Source: Roseburia sp. 499 (GTDB taxonomy: Bacteria; Bacillota; Clostridia; Lachnospirales; Lachnospiraceae). Taken from it: 64,000 nucleotides of DNA. Both the position numbers and the translations under genes were made by a program. The notes under the pieces are model-generated. The model made no database searches. It was given only the letters and a program-made list of their open reading frames with translations, and had not been told where the DNA came from. Of this stretch, positions 23,802-33,002 are shown piece by piece; the stretch's first letter is position 1, and every line of letters begins with the position of its first letter. The stretch covers positions 186,001-250,000 of the forward strand of contig NZ_CP135164.1 of NCBI RefSeq assembly GCF_001940225.2. Reading direction: 5' to 3'.

Positions 23802-25484
23802 ATGAATGAATGTGCAATGTTGCATATCCCGGATTCCCGTTATTGTTTTGCAACCGGAGAAAAGGAGTTAGTGCTTCGACTTCGGATGGCGCGAGAAGAT
23901 GAAAAAGCAAAGGTTTTTCTGGTATATGCGCAGAAATATGATTTTACCTTCTGTCGGAAAAAATTGCCGATGGAAATTAAATACAGTGATAGACTTTATA
24001 ATTATTACGAAATCAAAATGAGGCTTGAAGATGTAAGATTTGCCTACATTTTTCAAATAGAAGAGGATGGAAATACATGGTACTTCAGTGAGGATGGCGT
24101 CACAAAAGAGTATAAATTTGAAGAAGGGTTTTACAATTTCTTCCAAATGCCCTATATTAATAAAAACGATGTCATGGACACAGTAGACTGGATGAGAAGT
24201 GCTGTGTTCTATCAGATATTCGTAGAACGTTTCCGTCAGGGAAATGAAAAAAAGGACACCAGCTATATCAACATGAAGTGGGATGAAAAGCCAACCCCTA
24301 AGAGTTTTGCCGGAGGAGATTTGGCAGGAATCATCGAAAAAATGGACTATTTGAAGGAGCTTGGAATCAATGCTTTGTATCTGACACCGGTATTTCGTTC
24401 CATTTCCAACCACAAATACGATATCATTGATTATTTTACGGTGGACCCACAGTTTGGAACAAAGGAAGAATTAAGACAGCTGGTAAAACTGGCACATGAA
24501 AATGGAATTCGCGTAGTACTGGATGCGGTATTCAACCATTGCAGTATGGAAATGCAGCAGTTTCAGGATGTGTTGGAAAAGGGAAGAGAATCCAGATTTT
24601 ATGATTGGTTTATCATTGACGGAGATTTCCCGGAACCGGAAAAAATGAATTATGAGTGCTTTGCAGCATGTAACTATATGCCGAAGTTGAATACAGCAAA
24701 TGAAGAAGTACAGGATTTCCTTTTGGAGATTGCAATATACTGGATTCGGGAAGTTGATATTGATGGATGGCGTTTGGATGTATCAGATGAGGTTTCTCAT
24801 GATTTCTGGAGAAGATTCCGTAAGGCAGTAAAAAAAGAAAAACCGGACAGTGTCATTATCGGGGAAAATTGGCATGATGCCTATGCTTATCTTATGGGCG
24901 ACCAGTACGACAGTATTATGAATTATGCATTTACCAAAGCATGTCTGGATTATTTTGCAAAAGGAGTATTTTCTGCAAAGGATATGGCAGATAAGTTAAA
25001 TTCAAATCTGATGCGAAATACAGAGCAGGTAAACCGTATGATGTTGAATCTACTGGATTCTCACGATACCCATCGTTTTTTTACGGAAGTAAACAAAGAT
25101 AAAGACAAGATGCTGGCAGCCATTGCATTGGAAATGGTGTTTGAAGGAGCGCCATGTCTTTACTATGGAACAGAACTCTGCATGGAGGGTGGCTATGATC
25201 CGGATTCCAGACGAGGATTCCCATGGGATACTAATTCCTGGGATATGGATTTCCTAGAGAAAGTAAAGGAATTAATCCGCATTCGAAAACAGCCGGCAGT
25301 TCAGTATGGCGAAATCAAAATTGAGGAAGAGCAGGAAATGCTTCATGTAGAACGCATGTGGGAGAACAGCAAAATTATTTTAAGAATTAACATGACAGAG
25401 GAAGAAAAGAAAATTCCAAAGCAACCGGAGGAAACGGTACTTTGTGAAGATAATAGGTTTTTAATAACCATAACAGAGGCTTGA
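23802..25484 (+). CDS. GH13 alpha-amylase-family enzyme (neopullulanase/cyclomaltodextrinase-like)
   Basis: A 560-residue protein without a signal peptide, so cytoplasmic. The first 125 residues form a beta module like CBM34, found in neopullulanases. The (beta/alpha)8 barrel shows the four GH13 regions: DAVFNH, GWRLDVSDE with the nucleophile Asp near 326, IIGENWHD with the acid Glu near 355, and LLDSHDTHRF with the third Asp near 422. It should cut imported maltodextrins to maltose and glucose. It begins the transport operon, 22 bases before the binding-protein gene. AGGAAAGG is its SD. Confidence 0.93.
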   Translation: MNECAMLHIPDSRYCFATGEKELVLRLRMAREDEKAKVFLVYAQKYDFTFCRKKLPMEIKYSDRLYNYYEIKMRLEDVRFAYIFQIEEDGNTWYFSEDGVTKEYKFEEGFYNFFQMPYINKNDVMDTVDWMRSAVFYQIFVERFRQGNEKKDTSYINMKWDEKPTPKSFAGGDLAGIIEKMDYLKELGINALYLTPVFRSISNHKYDIIDYFTVDPQFGTKEELRQLVKLAHENGIRVVLDAVFNHCSMEMQQFQDVLEKGRESRFYDWFIIDGDFPEPEKMNYECFAACNYMPKLNTANEEVQDFLLEIAIYWIREVDIDGWRLDVSDEVSHDFWRRFRKAVKKEKPDSVIIGENWHDAYAYLMGDQYDSIMNYAFTKACLDYFAKGVFSAKDMADKLNSNLMRNTEQVNRMMLNLLDSHDTHRFFTEVNKDKDKMLAAIALEMVFEGAPCLYYGTELCMEGGYDPDSRRGFPWDTNSWDMDFLEKVKELIRIRKQPAVQYGEIKIEEEQEMLHVERMWENSKIILRINMTEEEKKIPKQPEETVLCEDNRFLITITEA

Positions 25485-25506
25485 GAGGGAAAGGATTGGT
25501 GTAAAG

Positions 25507-26967
25507 ATGAAAAGAAAGAGTGCGTTGTTTATGGCAGTCATTATGGGAATCTCCGTACTGACAGGTTGCGGAGGTGATTCCGGTGAAAAAAAGGACACGG
25601 CAAATACCGGACAGTCAGCAAACAGTGTGTTTACCGGGGAGTTGGAGGAGAATGTAACCATAAGAGTGTTGGAAAATGATACGGCAATTTCCAAAGGATA
25701 CTTTGACGAGCTTATCAATGCCTTTAATGAAGAGTATAAAGACAAGGGAATTACTGCGGTAGATGCAAATATGGATCAGTATTTGGATCTTGCAAATGAC
25801 GGACCTTATGGCTATGGACCCGACGTATTATATCAGGCAAATGATATCATTATGCAGTATGCGGACGGAAAACATATTTATCCTCTTCCGGTAGAATCTA
25901 TGGAATGTTATGAACAGATACCTGAAACTGCGTGGGATGCCTATAAGACAGAGGTAGACGGCAATACATATTACTGCGGTGTTCCGGTAAATGTACAGGC
26001 ACCAATGCTTTATTATCGTACAGACCTTTTGCCGGCAGATTGGGAAACAACTTGGGATGATGATGGTAACAAAGTGCCGGATATGATTGAAAACTGGAAT
26101 GATATGTATGCATTTTCTGTTGCAAGACATGGGGAAGATTCCTCTAAGTATGGTTATATGAAGTCACTGTATGATGTATATTTTTCCGGTGGATTCCTGT
26201 TTTCTTATGGTGGATATGTGTTTGGAGATAACAATACCAATCCGGAAGATATCGGATTTTCCAAGGGAGAGGCAGAGAAGGGCGCATGGGTGTTATCTCA
26301 GCTTGCGTCTACCATGAATGAAGAGTGTATTGATGATACGATTACCACCAATGCATATAGCAAATTAGCAGATGGAACTTACTTTGCAACTATTTCTACA
26401 CCGGATGTTTATTCCACATTTTTAGATGAGTTGACGATGGAATATGAAAAGGAAGGATTAACCACAGAAGAGGCAAAAGCAAAGGCACAGGAAAATCTGG
26501 TAATGACTACGTTGCCACAACTTCCGGAAAGTGGTGATTTAACAGAAGAAAATCCGACACTGATTGATACTAAGACCATGGGTGGAATAAATGGTTATGC
26601 GGTCAGTGCGTATACGAAAGCACCAAATGCCAGTCTTGCCTTTGTAGAATTTGCAGCTGACTATGAGATGCAGGTAAAACGAAGTGAGATGCTTGGAGTT
26701 GCACCGGCAAGAGAAGATGCGGCAGAAGAAGTAGGAGGAGTATCAGAATTACTGTATCAGAATCTGGAAAAAGGAACCATCGTGTTGATGCCATCGATTC
26801 AGGAAGTGTCACAGATTTGGACTCCGGCACAGACTTTTTTCACTGATTTAGCAAAAGACGCTTTCCGCAGTGAGAGCGAGAAAAAGTATCCGGATATGGC
26901 ATCCATGAAAGCTGGATTGGAAGCTGTGGACGATCAGATTTACGATGCAATCTTTACCTTGAAGTAA
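25507..26967 (+). CDS. Maltose/maltodextrin-type ABC substrate-binding lipoprotein
   Basis: Signal peptide with lipobox (VLTGC), then an acidic linker and a family 1 solute-binding fold of about 450 residues: ENVTIRVLENDTAISKGYFD opening, YYCGVPVNVQAPMLYYRTD hinge, and NGYAVSAYTKAPNASLAFV near the end. It captures maltodextrins outside the membrane for the two permeases that follow after 12 bases. No ATPase gene is in the operon, so a shared MsmK/MalK-type ATPase elsewhere must power it. Confidence 0.92.
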   Translation: MKRKSALFMAVIMGISVLTGCGGDSGEKKDTANTGQSANSVFTGELEENVTIRVLENDTAISKGYFDELINAFNEEYKDKGITAVDANMDQYLDLANDGPYGYGPDVLYQANDIIMQYADGKHIYPLPVESMECYEQIPETAWDAYKTEVDGNTYYCGVPVNVQAPMLYYRTDLLPADWETTWDDDGNKVPDMIENWNDMYAFSVARHGEDSSKYGYMKSLYDVYFSGGFLFSYGGYVFGDNNTNPEDIGFSKGEAEKGAWVLSQLASTMNEECIDDTITTNAYSKLADGTYFATISTPDVYSTFLDELTMEYEKEGLTTEEAKAKAQENLVMTTLPQLPESGDLTEENPTLIDTKTMGGINGYAVSAYTKAPNASLAFVEFAADYEMQVKRSEMLGVAPAREDAAEEVGGVSELLYQNLEKGTIVLMPSIQEVSQIWTPAQTFFTDLAKDAFRSESEKKYPDMASMKAGLEAVDDQIYDAIFTLK

Positions 26968-26979
26968 GGAGAGGAAGAA

Positions 26980-28278
26980 ATGAAAGAAATAATAAAAAAC
27001 AGCAACGGAAAGACAAAGCTGTCTATGATTATTATGGGAGCAGGACAGCTTGCCTATGGCAGAATCGGAAAAGGTCTGCTGTTCCTGCTGTCGGAAGTCA
27101 GTATATTATATTATTTTATCAGTCGGGGAATTGAGGACCTAAAAGGGTTCTTTACCTTAGGAGAGCAAAAGGGGGATGCCTGGCTGGGAATTCAGGGAGA
27201 TAATTCTGTTATCATGCTTTTGATGGGAATTTTCGCATGGATTGTGATAGCTGCTTTGGTGTGTCTATATCGTTGTAATGTCAAAGATGCTTATCATATG
27301 CAGAAACTTGAACAGCAGGGAAGACCTTTGCCAACATTTCGGCAGGAACTTTCCAGTTTGTTAGATAAAAAGTTTTATGCGACAGTATTGGTACTTCCTG
27401 TGGTTGGGGTATGTATTTTTAATATACTTCCCATCATCTTTATGATTTTAATTGCTTTTACCAACTACGGCGGAGATATCGTTCCCCCTGAACTGGTGGA
27501 CTGGGTGGGAGTTCAGAACTTTTCAAAACTGCTGACATTGTCACAATTTGCTCCTACCTTTTTCAAGATTCTGGGTTGGAATTTACTGTGGGCAGTATTG
27601 TCTACAACGCTAAACTATTTTGCAGGATTAGGATTGGCGTTGTTATTGGATAAAAAATGTGTGAAAGGAAAAGCATTCTGGCGGGCATTTCCGGTGCTTG
27701 CTTATGCGATTCCGGGATTTATTACCTTGCTTGCATTTAAGTTTATGTTCTCTTATGGAGGTCCAATCAATCAGTTGATTACGGCAAGCGGAGGAACAGC
27801 GATTGGTTTCTTGGATTTGGATGCAAAATGGTCCGCAAGAATTATCGGACTTCTGGTGAACTGCTGGATTAGCGTTCCGTCCATTATGCTTCTTGCAACA
27901 GGAATTTTGTCGAATCGTGATGAATCGTTATATGAGGCGGCAAGAATTGACGGAGCAAGCAAATGGAAACAATTTCAGAAGCTGACACTTCCTTTTGTAT
28001 TGTTTTCCACTATGCCGGTATTAATCGGTCAGTTTACCGGAAATTTCAATAACTTTGGAATTTTCTACTTCTTAAGAGGTGGATTGTATCTGGATGGATA
28101 TTTCCTTGCCAGTGACACGGATTTGTTGATTAACTGGTTGTATAACTTGTCCATTGATAATAATTATTATTGTATCGGTGCGGCAATTAGTTTAGTGATT
28201 TTCATTATTACATCCATAATTTCATTAATTGTTTATGTGAAATCACCATCCTATCGAGAGGAGGATACTTTCCAATGA
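26980..28278 (+). CDS. Maltodextrin ABC permease, MalF type
   Basis: A 432-residue membrane protein. An amphipathic start (KTKLSMIIMGAGQLAYGRIGKG) and two helices precede the core of six helices, as in Firmicute MalF proteins. The ATPase-contact EAA loop is YEAARIDGASKWKQFQKLTLP. It overlaps the MalG-type gene by 4 bases. Confidence 0.93.
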   Translation: MKEIIKNSNGKTKLSMIIMGAGQLAYGRIGKGLLFLLSEVSILYYFISRGIEDLKGFFTLGEQKGDAWLGIQGDNSVIMLLMGIFAWIVIAALVCLYRCNVKDAYHMQKLEQQGRPLPTFRQELSSLLDKKFYATVLVLPVVGVCIFNILPIIFMILIAFTNYGGDIVPPELVDWVGVQNFSKLLTLSQFAPTFFKILGWNLLWAVLSTTLNYFAGLGLALLLDKKCVKGKAFWRAFPVLAYAIPGFITLLAFKFMFSYGGPINQLITASGGTAIGFLDLDAKWSARIIGLLVNCWISVPSIMLLATGILSNRDESLYEAARIDGASKWKQFQKLTLPFVLFSTMPVLIGQFTGNFNNFGIFYFLRGGLYLDGYFLASDTDLLINWLYNLSIDNNYYCIGAAISLVIFIITSIISLIVYVKSPSYREEDTFQ

Positions 28279-29114
28279 GAAAAAAAAGAAGTACCGGAAA
28301 AGTGGTGGACACTACCATTACCTATATACTGTTAATCGTAGTGGCATTTATATTCTTTTTTCCTTGCCTGTGGCTGATATTGGCATCCTTTTCAAAGTCA
28401 GGAACCATTTATTCCTTTGAAGGATTTTTTCCAAAGGAATACAGCTTGGCAAGCTTTCAAAAATTATTTACAGATACATCAATGTATAATTATCCGCAGT
28501 GGTTTTTCAATACATTGTTTGTTGCAGCCGGAAGCTGTATTTTAGGAACATTTTTAACTATCTTGACAGCTTATACCATGTCAAGATTTGAGTTTAGAGC
28601 AAGAAAGCCTATCATGAAAACAACCATGGTGCTTGGCATGTTTCCATCCTTTATGGGAATGATTGCAGTTTATCTTCTGATGACACAGTTTAATCTGATC
28701 AATCATCTTTGGGGATTGATTCTAATCTATAGTGCTGGAGCACCGATGGGATATCTGACACAGAAAGGATTTTTTGATACGATTCCCAAAGCCGTAGATG
28801 AGGCGGCAAGGATTGATGGAGCTACGAATTTTCAAGTATTTACCAAAATCAATTTGCCGTTGTCAAAGCCGATTATTGTATATACAGCATTGACTTCCTT
28901 TACATGGCCATGGAGTGACTTTATCTTGCCAAAACTGTTATTAAAAGAAAAGAATCTCTATACGGTAGCGGTAGGCCTGATGAGTCTGGATGAGACAGAA
29001 TTTGCAAGATTTGCAGCAGGAAGTGTCTTTATTGCAGTTCCTATTGTATTGTTGTATTTCTGCCTGGTGAAAAACATGGTGAACGGAATGGCTGCCGGAG
29101 CTGTGAAAGGATAA
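28275..29114 (+). CDS. Maltodextrin ABC permease, MalG type
   Basis: A 279-residue protein of six membrane helices, with the EAA loop DEAARIDGATNFQVFTKINLP. It pairs with the MalF-type permease and ends the operon before a terminator. The short periplasmic loop typical of MalG is present after TM1. Confidence 0.94.
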   Translation: MRKKRSTGKVVDTTITYILLIVVAFIFFFPCLWLILASFSKSGTIYSFEGFFPKEYSLASFQKLFTDTSMYNYPQWFFNTLFVAAGSCILGTFLTILTAYTMSRFEFRARKPIMKTTMVLGMFPSFMGMIAVYLLMTQFNLINHLWGLILIYSAGAPMGYLTQKGFFDTIPKAVDEAARIDGATNFQVFTKINLPLSKPIIVYTALTSFTWPWSDFILPKLLLKEKNLYTVAVGLMSLDETEFARFAAGSVFIAVPIVLLYFCLVKNMVNGMAAGAVKG

Positions 29115-29136
29115 TATTAATGTAGAAAAAGATTCT

Positions 29137-29188
29137 AAAAACCTTGCTTTACTGAACATAAAATAATGCAGTAAGGCAGGGTTTTTTT
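29137..29188 (+). terminator. Intrinsic terminator of the maltodextrin operon
   Basis: AAAACCTTGCTTTACTG (29137-29153) pairs with CAGTAAGGCAGGGTTTT, followed by further T residues. Confidence 0.85.
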
Positions 29189-29205
29189 ATATCATAGAAA
29201 GCTCC

Positions 29206-29330
29206 TTGACTTCAGTACGGGAAAACGTTAAAATGAAAAAGAGTTGTGGGTGAGTATCAGTAAATGAGGGGATACTCTATCTCTGTCAGTCGCCAGAGTA
29301 CTAATTCAGTAAAATATTCAAAGAAACAAA
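29206..29330 (+). promoter_or_regulatory. Promoter and folded leader of the toxin cassette
   Basis: TTGACT (29206-29211) and TAAAAT (29229-29234) with a 17-base spacer. The 200-base leader has two small hairpins: GAGTATC / GATACTC and CTCTG / CAGAG (about 29253-29298). No known riboswitch was recognised. Nothing else was seen in the 330-base gap. Confidence 0.6.
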
Positions 29331-29444
29331 TGGAAATGTAGAAAATCAGAAACTGCAAGGGATAGAAATATCTTGAGACAGTTATATTCTGATATAAAAT
29401 TATATATTAACTTACAGATAAATAGTAGCGAGAGGAGGAGTGGG

Positions 29445-29870
29445 ATGACGATTTATCAGTTGAGAAGTAAAATTAGGAACCTAAAGGAGCAAATTGCAGA
29501 CTGTGAAGGTGAGGCGGTATCGTGTAGAAATAAAATAGAATTGCACGAAATTGTGCTATCAAGGGTGCAAAACAGTCGGAATCAGTTTGAAGAGTTATTA
29601 TATGTAAGAAGAAACAAAATAAGGAGTATGCAAGATAAGTATCCACATATGTCCTTTGTAAAAGGTTACCAGGAGGATTTGAGCAGTTTTTTGGAAGGTT
29701 CCGAATACCAACGGACAATGCAGGGGTATGACCAGACAGAGTGGAACCTAAAAAGCAACAGAGAAGCATTGGCATGCCGCGAGAGTGATTTGAGATATGA
29801 GATACGGGCAAAGGAAGAAGAATTAGAGCGTTTACAAAGAAAATTGAGACAAATGGAGCAGGAAGAATGA
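29445..29870 (+). CDS. YwqH-like (DUF5082-type) coiled-coil protein
   Basis: The ATG at 29445 follows GAGGAGGAG; the extra 24 codons upstream have no SD. The 141-residue product is almost all helix with heptads, Cys-containing at the start and very rich in Glu/Arg/Lys at the end. Size, place and composition fit the YwqH-type partner proteins (Lap proteins) that accompany LXG toxins of type VII secretion. It overlaps the next gene by 4 bases. Direct similarity was not tested. Confidence 0.6.
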   Translation: MTIYQLRSKIRNLKEQIADCEGEAVSCRNKIELHEIVLSRVQNSRNQFEELLYVRRNKIRSMQDKYPHMSFVKGYQEDLSSFLEGSEYQRTMQGYDQTEWNLKSNREALACRESDLRYEIRAKEEELERLQRKLRQMEQEE

Positions 29871-30172
29871 AGAAGAGTGAGACATTAGGATATGATTTGA
29901 TTGTGGATGACGAGGAATTAAATGTAGAACTGGAGAGGATTTACCAGAGGGCGGTCAAGTATGAAGAAACATTGAAACAATATGTAGAGATATTAAAGAA
30001 CGTGGTAACAAATTCTGTAATAGAAGGAAACGTCGCAAAAAATTTAAAATTTTTTTATATCCAAGTTTTGACGTTGCAGGGAGAAATTGAAGAAATTGTA
30101 GCCATGATACAGAGATTAACATTAGGCTATGAAAGTGCCATAGATGAGGCGGACAGTTATTTATATTATTAG
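29867..30172 (+). CDS. Small helical protein of the toxin cassette
   Basis: A 101-residue helical, acidic protein starting 4 bases inside the previous gene. It lacks a clear WXG motif. It lies between YwqH-like and YwqI-like genes, and probably takes part in the same WXG100-type bundle or in toxin export. No family could be named. Confidence 0.6.
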   Translation: MKKSETLGYDLIVDDEELNVELERIYQRAVKYEETLKQYVEILKNVVTNSVIEGNVAKNLKFFYIQVLTLQGEIEEIVAMIQRLTLGYESAIDEADSYLYY

Positions 30173-30185
30173 ACAGGAGAATGGA

Positions 30186-30461
30186 ATGAAAGAGATACGC
30201 ATCAACACATATAAGCTGAAGCAGGATGTGGCAAAAATGGAGGGGCTACAGGGGGCACTTAAAACAGAGCAGTCCGAACTGCAACTGGTAGGAAAAGGAA
30301 AGACCCCGGAGCAGGTGCAAGCAGCAGAGGAAAAACTCAATGCAATATGTAACAGTTTAGAAGGTTTAATAAATCAAACCATGTTAGCATTAAAGGGAGT
30401 AGAAGAGAGAGTGGAAAGTGCAGACTATGAGGTGGCACGGGCATTTGAATCTACGCAATAA
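30186..30461 (+). CDS. YwqI-like (DUF5344-type) WXG100-superfamily protein
   Basis: The ATG at 30186 is preferred because ACAGGAG lies 6 bases before it; the frame upstream overlaps the previous gene for no reason. The 91-residue product forms two helices with a central Gly/Lys-rich turn (VGKGKTPEQ), typical for WXG100-like helical hairpins, although no W-x-G is present. Its size and place recall YwqI/DUF5344. It ends 11 bases before the toxin gene. Confidence 0.6.
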   Translation: MKEIRINTYKLKQDVAKMEGLQGALKTEQSELQLVGKGKTPEQVQAAEEKLNAICNSLEGLINQTMLALKGVEERVESADYEVARAFESTQ

Positions 30462-30472
30462 AGGGAGAGAGT

Positions 30473-32080
30473 ATGAATAGGGACTTTTCACAGGAAAAAA
30501 TAGACCAACTTTGGGATGAGGTTAATGATTGTACAAGTAAGTATTTGAAAGACTTAGGACAGATTGTTGATTTGGAAGAACCGGATATTGTGACATCTGT
30601 GGTGTGTGCAAAGGCAATCCGGGATTTTCAGGAAAAGTTGGAAGAAAAAGAGATTTTATCAGCAAACAAACTGGTAGAAATCATCAAGAATGTAAAAGAA
30701 GTAGATAAGACTTTTGAGGGATATTTGAAAACACTCAATGAACAACTGGATGCTTATGATAAAAAAATGCAATTAGTGACGGAAATGTTGAAACCGGAAA
30801 AATTGTCTATGAACAATACCGCATATATAAATGAGATATTGGCAATTGGGAAGGAATACCAGAATACCAAAGAAAACAGTCAACTTATCAATGTAGAGAT
30901 ATGGCTGAATCCGAATTACAGGATGAGTGAAGATGATCTGGTCATAGCGCAAGAACTGCTGGATGAATATTTTGCAGAAGGGACGGAAGCAGAAAAGCGG
31001 TTTTTTGCAGAAAGTGAATATGACTGGATAGAAGAAATGGCAAATGACGATTGGACAGATGAGGAATGGCATAGATACCAACTCATGTGCGCACTGTATA
31101 CCAAGATGGATACAATTAGAAGCATTAGTGCCGGTGCAGTAGAAGGAGTTCCATTTTGTGGGGAACTTTTTGACTGGTCGTCAAGAATGCAGGCAGATAT
31201 CTATGGATATGAGTTTGAGGAATTATGCTCAATGGATAATGTTTTTGCTAATAGCCATACCCAGCATCCCTTTGCTACATTAGGAGGAAATATAATAGGA
31301 AATCTATTAACCTATAATGTAGCAGCAGGAGCAGCACGAAACATTCCAGGATTATCCCAGAGAATTAGTAATCTGTCTGGAAAACTTTCAACATATCCGG
31401 TTTTAAATCGTATAGGGCAAGATCATCTTACCAATATCATAGGTGGAACTTTAATAGAAACAAGCATTTCTACGGTTCCGGGAATGGTGAAAGACGTCTG
31501 GAACGGAGAAAGTGCGGATAATGTATTTCGAAATGCTGGACTGGACATCGGTCGAAATCTGTTGTTTAATATAGGAGGAGAAGCAGTCAGTGCGGCAATA
31601 GGAAAAGTGCTGACGAAAGTACCAGAGGCAGTACAAAGGATATTTCCTAAATCAGTTGAAGAAAACGCAGATGATGTGGCAGAGGCGGCGTTAAAGAGTG
31701 GTAGTAAGGCTGGTACTGTATGGGATAATATTACGAGTACAGCTGATAATATGCCTGCTACTGAAATACCTGCCACATTTAAAATTGATTTGGATGGAAA
31801 CATTAATTATGTGAATCCTGAAACAGGAACGAACACATTATGGACAAATTCAAATGCAACTAAACATATGGGTGAGTATGTAAGTAGATTTGGAGAAGAA
31901 AGTTGGAGCATTGGTACTCGAAGTCAAGCGATGTTAGAAAGTTATTCTGCATCACTTAATAAGGCAATGGAAACAATAGGCACAGAGACACCTGGAAGAT
32001 ATTTTGGAACATATGGTAATTGGGAACTTGGCATTAATACTGAGACTGGTGTAGTATATCATGCAAGGATGATTAATTAG
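30473..32080 (+). CDS. Polymorphic toxin of type VII secretion type
   Basis: A 535-residue protein with three parts. Residues 1-150 are helical, like the N-terminal export domain of LXG toxins though not a clear LXG match. The middle (about 220-400) is Gly/Ala/Ile-rich (GGNIIGNLLTYNVAAGAARN), as in pre-toxin regions. The last 85 residues form a compact domain: ATKHMGEYVSRFG, then SYSASLNKAMETIG, and WELGINTETGVVYHARMI at the end. The Lys/His residues and strand pattern recall BECR-type ribonuclease toxins, but this is an inference. An immunity-type gene follows after 12 bases. Confidence 0.72.
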   Translation: MNRDFSQEKIDQLWDEVNDCTSKYLKDLGQIVDLEEPDIVTSVVCAKAIRDFQEKLEEKEILSANKLVEIIKNVKEVDKTFEGYLKTLNEQLDAYDKKMQLVTEMLKPEKLSMNNTAYINEILAIGKEYQNTKENSQLINVEIWLNPNYRMSEDDLVIAQELLDEYFAEGTEAEKRFFAESEYDWIEEMANDDWTDEEWHRYQLMCALYTKMDTIRSISAGAVEGVPFCGELFDWSSRMQADIYGYEFEELCSMDNVFANSHTQHPFATLGGNIIGNLLTYNVAAGAARNIPGLSQRISNLSGKLSTYPVLNRIGQDHLTNIIGGTLIETSISTVPGMVKDVWNGESADNVFRNAGLDIGRNLLFNIGGEAVSAAIGKVLTKVPEAVQRIFPKSVEENADDVAEAALKSGSKAGTVWDNITSTADNMPATEIPATFKIDLDGNINYVNPETGTNTLWTNSNATKHMGEYVSRFGEESWSIGTRSQAMLESYSASLNKAMETIGTETPGRYFGTYGNWELGINTETGVVYHARMIN

Positions 32081-32092
32081 GAAGGTGAAAAA

Positions 32093-32611
32093 ATGAAGAT
32101 TGAAAAAGTATTTAAGAACAAAAAATATGTTCGAAAAATAGAAAGTATGGGGGAGGGGCTTGTTTTGTTTGAAATATCAGTTGTTGATAAAAGAGTAGGA
32201 CAAAATTACCATTTATTTTTTGAGGATAAGCGCAAGCCTCCATTGGATATAGCAATTAATCCAGATGATGGAATGATAGAGTATATTAGCTATTTTGCTC
32301 AAGATGAAATGATTAATAATATTAGTGATATTCCCACAATTATAAATGGGGATATGGGAATTAGTATATGTAATAAGGATTTCAATGAGGATAATATGAA
32401 TGTTACCGTAGATGGGAGATTCAAATTTTGGAAATTAGAAAATGCAATTTTGATATTGAAAGATGATATTGAAGAACTTGTGCTAAATGCATATAGGATT
32501 AATGATTTAAATAATTTATTGTTTCTAGGAGATGATTTCGTTGGAATAGAATTTAAAAATTTGAATCAAGAGGAAGTACTAGAAATTCATAATTCGAAAT
32601 GTTTACTATAA
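32093..32611 (+). CDS. Probable immunity protein of the toxin cassette
   Basis: A 172-residue acidic, soluble protein with a mixed fold (LFFEDKRKPPLDIAINPDDG). It has no signal peptide, as expected of a cytoplasmic antitoxin. SD GAAGGTG precedes the ATG. Its base composition is more AT-rich than the toxin's N-terminal part, as is usual for exchangeable toxin tips with their immunity genes. The role rests on position only. Confidence 0.6.
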   Translation: MKIEKVFKNKKYVRKIESMGEGLVLFEISVVDKRVGQNYHLFFEDKRKPPLDIAINPDDGMIEYISYFAQDEMINNISDIPTIINGDMGISICNKDFNEDNMNVTVDGRFKFWKLENAILILKDDIEELVLNAYRINDLNNLLFLGDDFVGIEFKNLNQEEVLEIHNSKCLL

Positions 32612-32672
32612 AAATATTGTTTTTTAATTATGGTTATACTTTCGGACTCCCAACAACCTACAACTCCTGTCT

Positions 32673-32737
32673 GTCTATTAATTAACCATCATGGCTGTTG
32701 CGAAGCAATTAAGAATCCATGGTGTTAATTAATAGAC
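32673..32737. repeat. Long near-perfect inverted repeat
   Basis: GTCTATTAATTAAC (32673-32686) pairs with GTTAATTAATAGAC (32724-32737); the inner arms CATGG / CCATG extend it to about 20 bp around a 23-base loop. Shorter outer arms CAACTC / GAGTTG lie at 32661 and 32755. No T run follows, so it is not a normal terminator. It may be a small mobile repeat or the end of an exchanged cassette. Confidence 0.6.
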
Positions 32738-32756
32738 ACTAGCGAAAATATGCTGA

Positions 32757-32921
32757 GTTGGGTATACGTACATTACGGATTTTATATGCAGATTTATTGT
32801 AGCTATTGGTATAACAGGAAAGCCAAATGCTAGAATTATAATGATAAACAATGAAAGGAAATTTAATTGGGGATATGGGAAGATTTCGAAAGAAGTGACA
32901 AAGAATAAAATAGCATCATAA
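32757..32921 (+). pseudogene. Orphan C-terminal coding fragment
   Basis: An open stretch of 54 codons without a start runs from a TGA to the TAA at 32919. It reads like protein (ITGKPNARIIMINNERKFNW, then GYGKISKEVTKNKIAS). It follows the inverted repeat and has no SD or ATG. It may be the end of an older toxin or immunity gene, as such cassettes often leave displaced tips downstream. No family was recognised. Confidence 0.35.
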
Positions 32922-33002
32922 TTAAATTGCCCTTGCTTGAAAATCAGCATTGGTTGTTTTATAATATTTCTTGACTAAGTAAGGAGAAGTAGGGGTAATC
33001 TT

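Noticed and set aside
23868..24413. Minus-strand frame of 181 codons inside the GH13 gene
   Set aside because: It is a shadow of the conserved enzyme gene, without an SD and with unlikely composition.
32729..32950. Minus-strand frame of 73 codons after the toxin cassette
   Set aside because: It overlaps the inverted repeat and has no SD; the plus-strand tail at 32757-32921 reads more like protein, though this too is weak.
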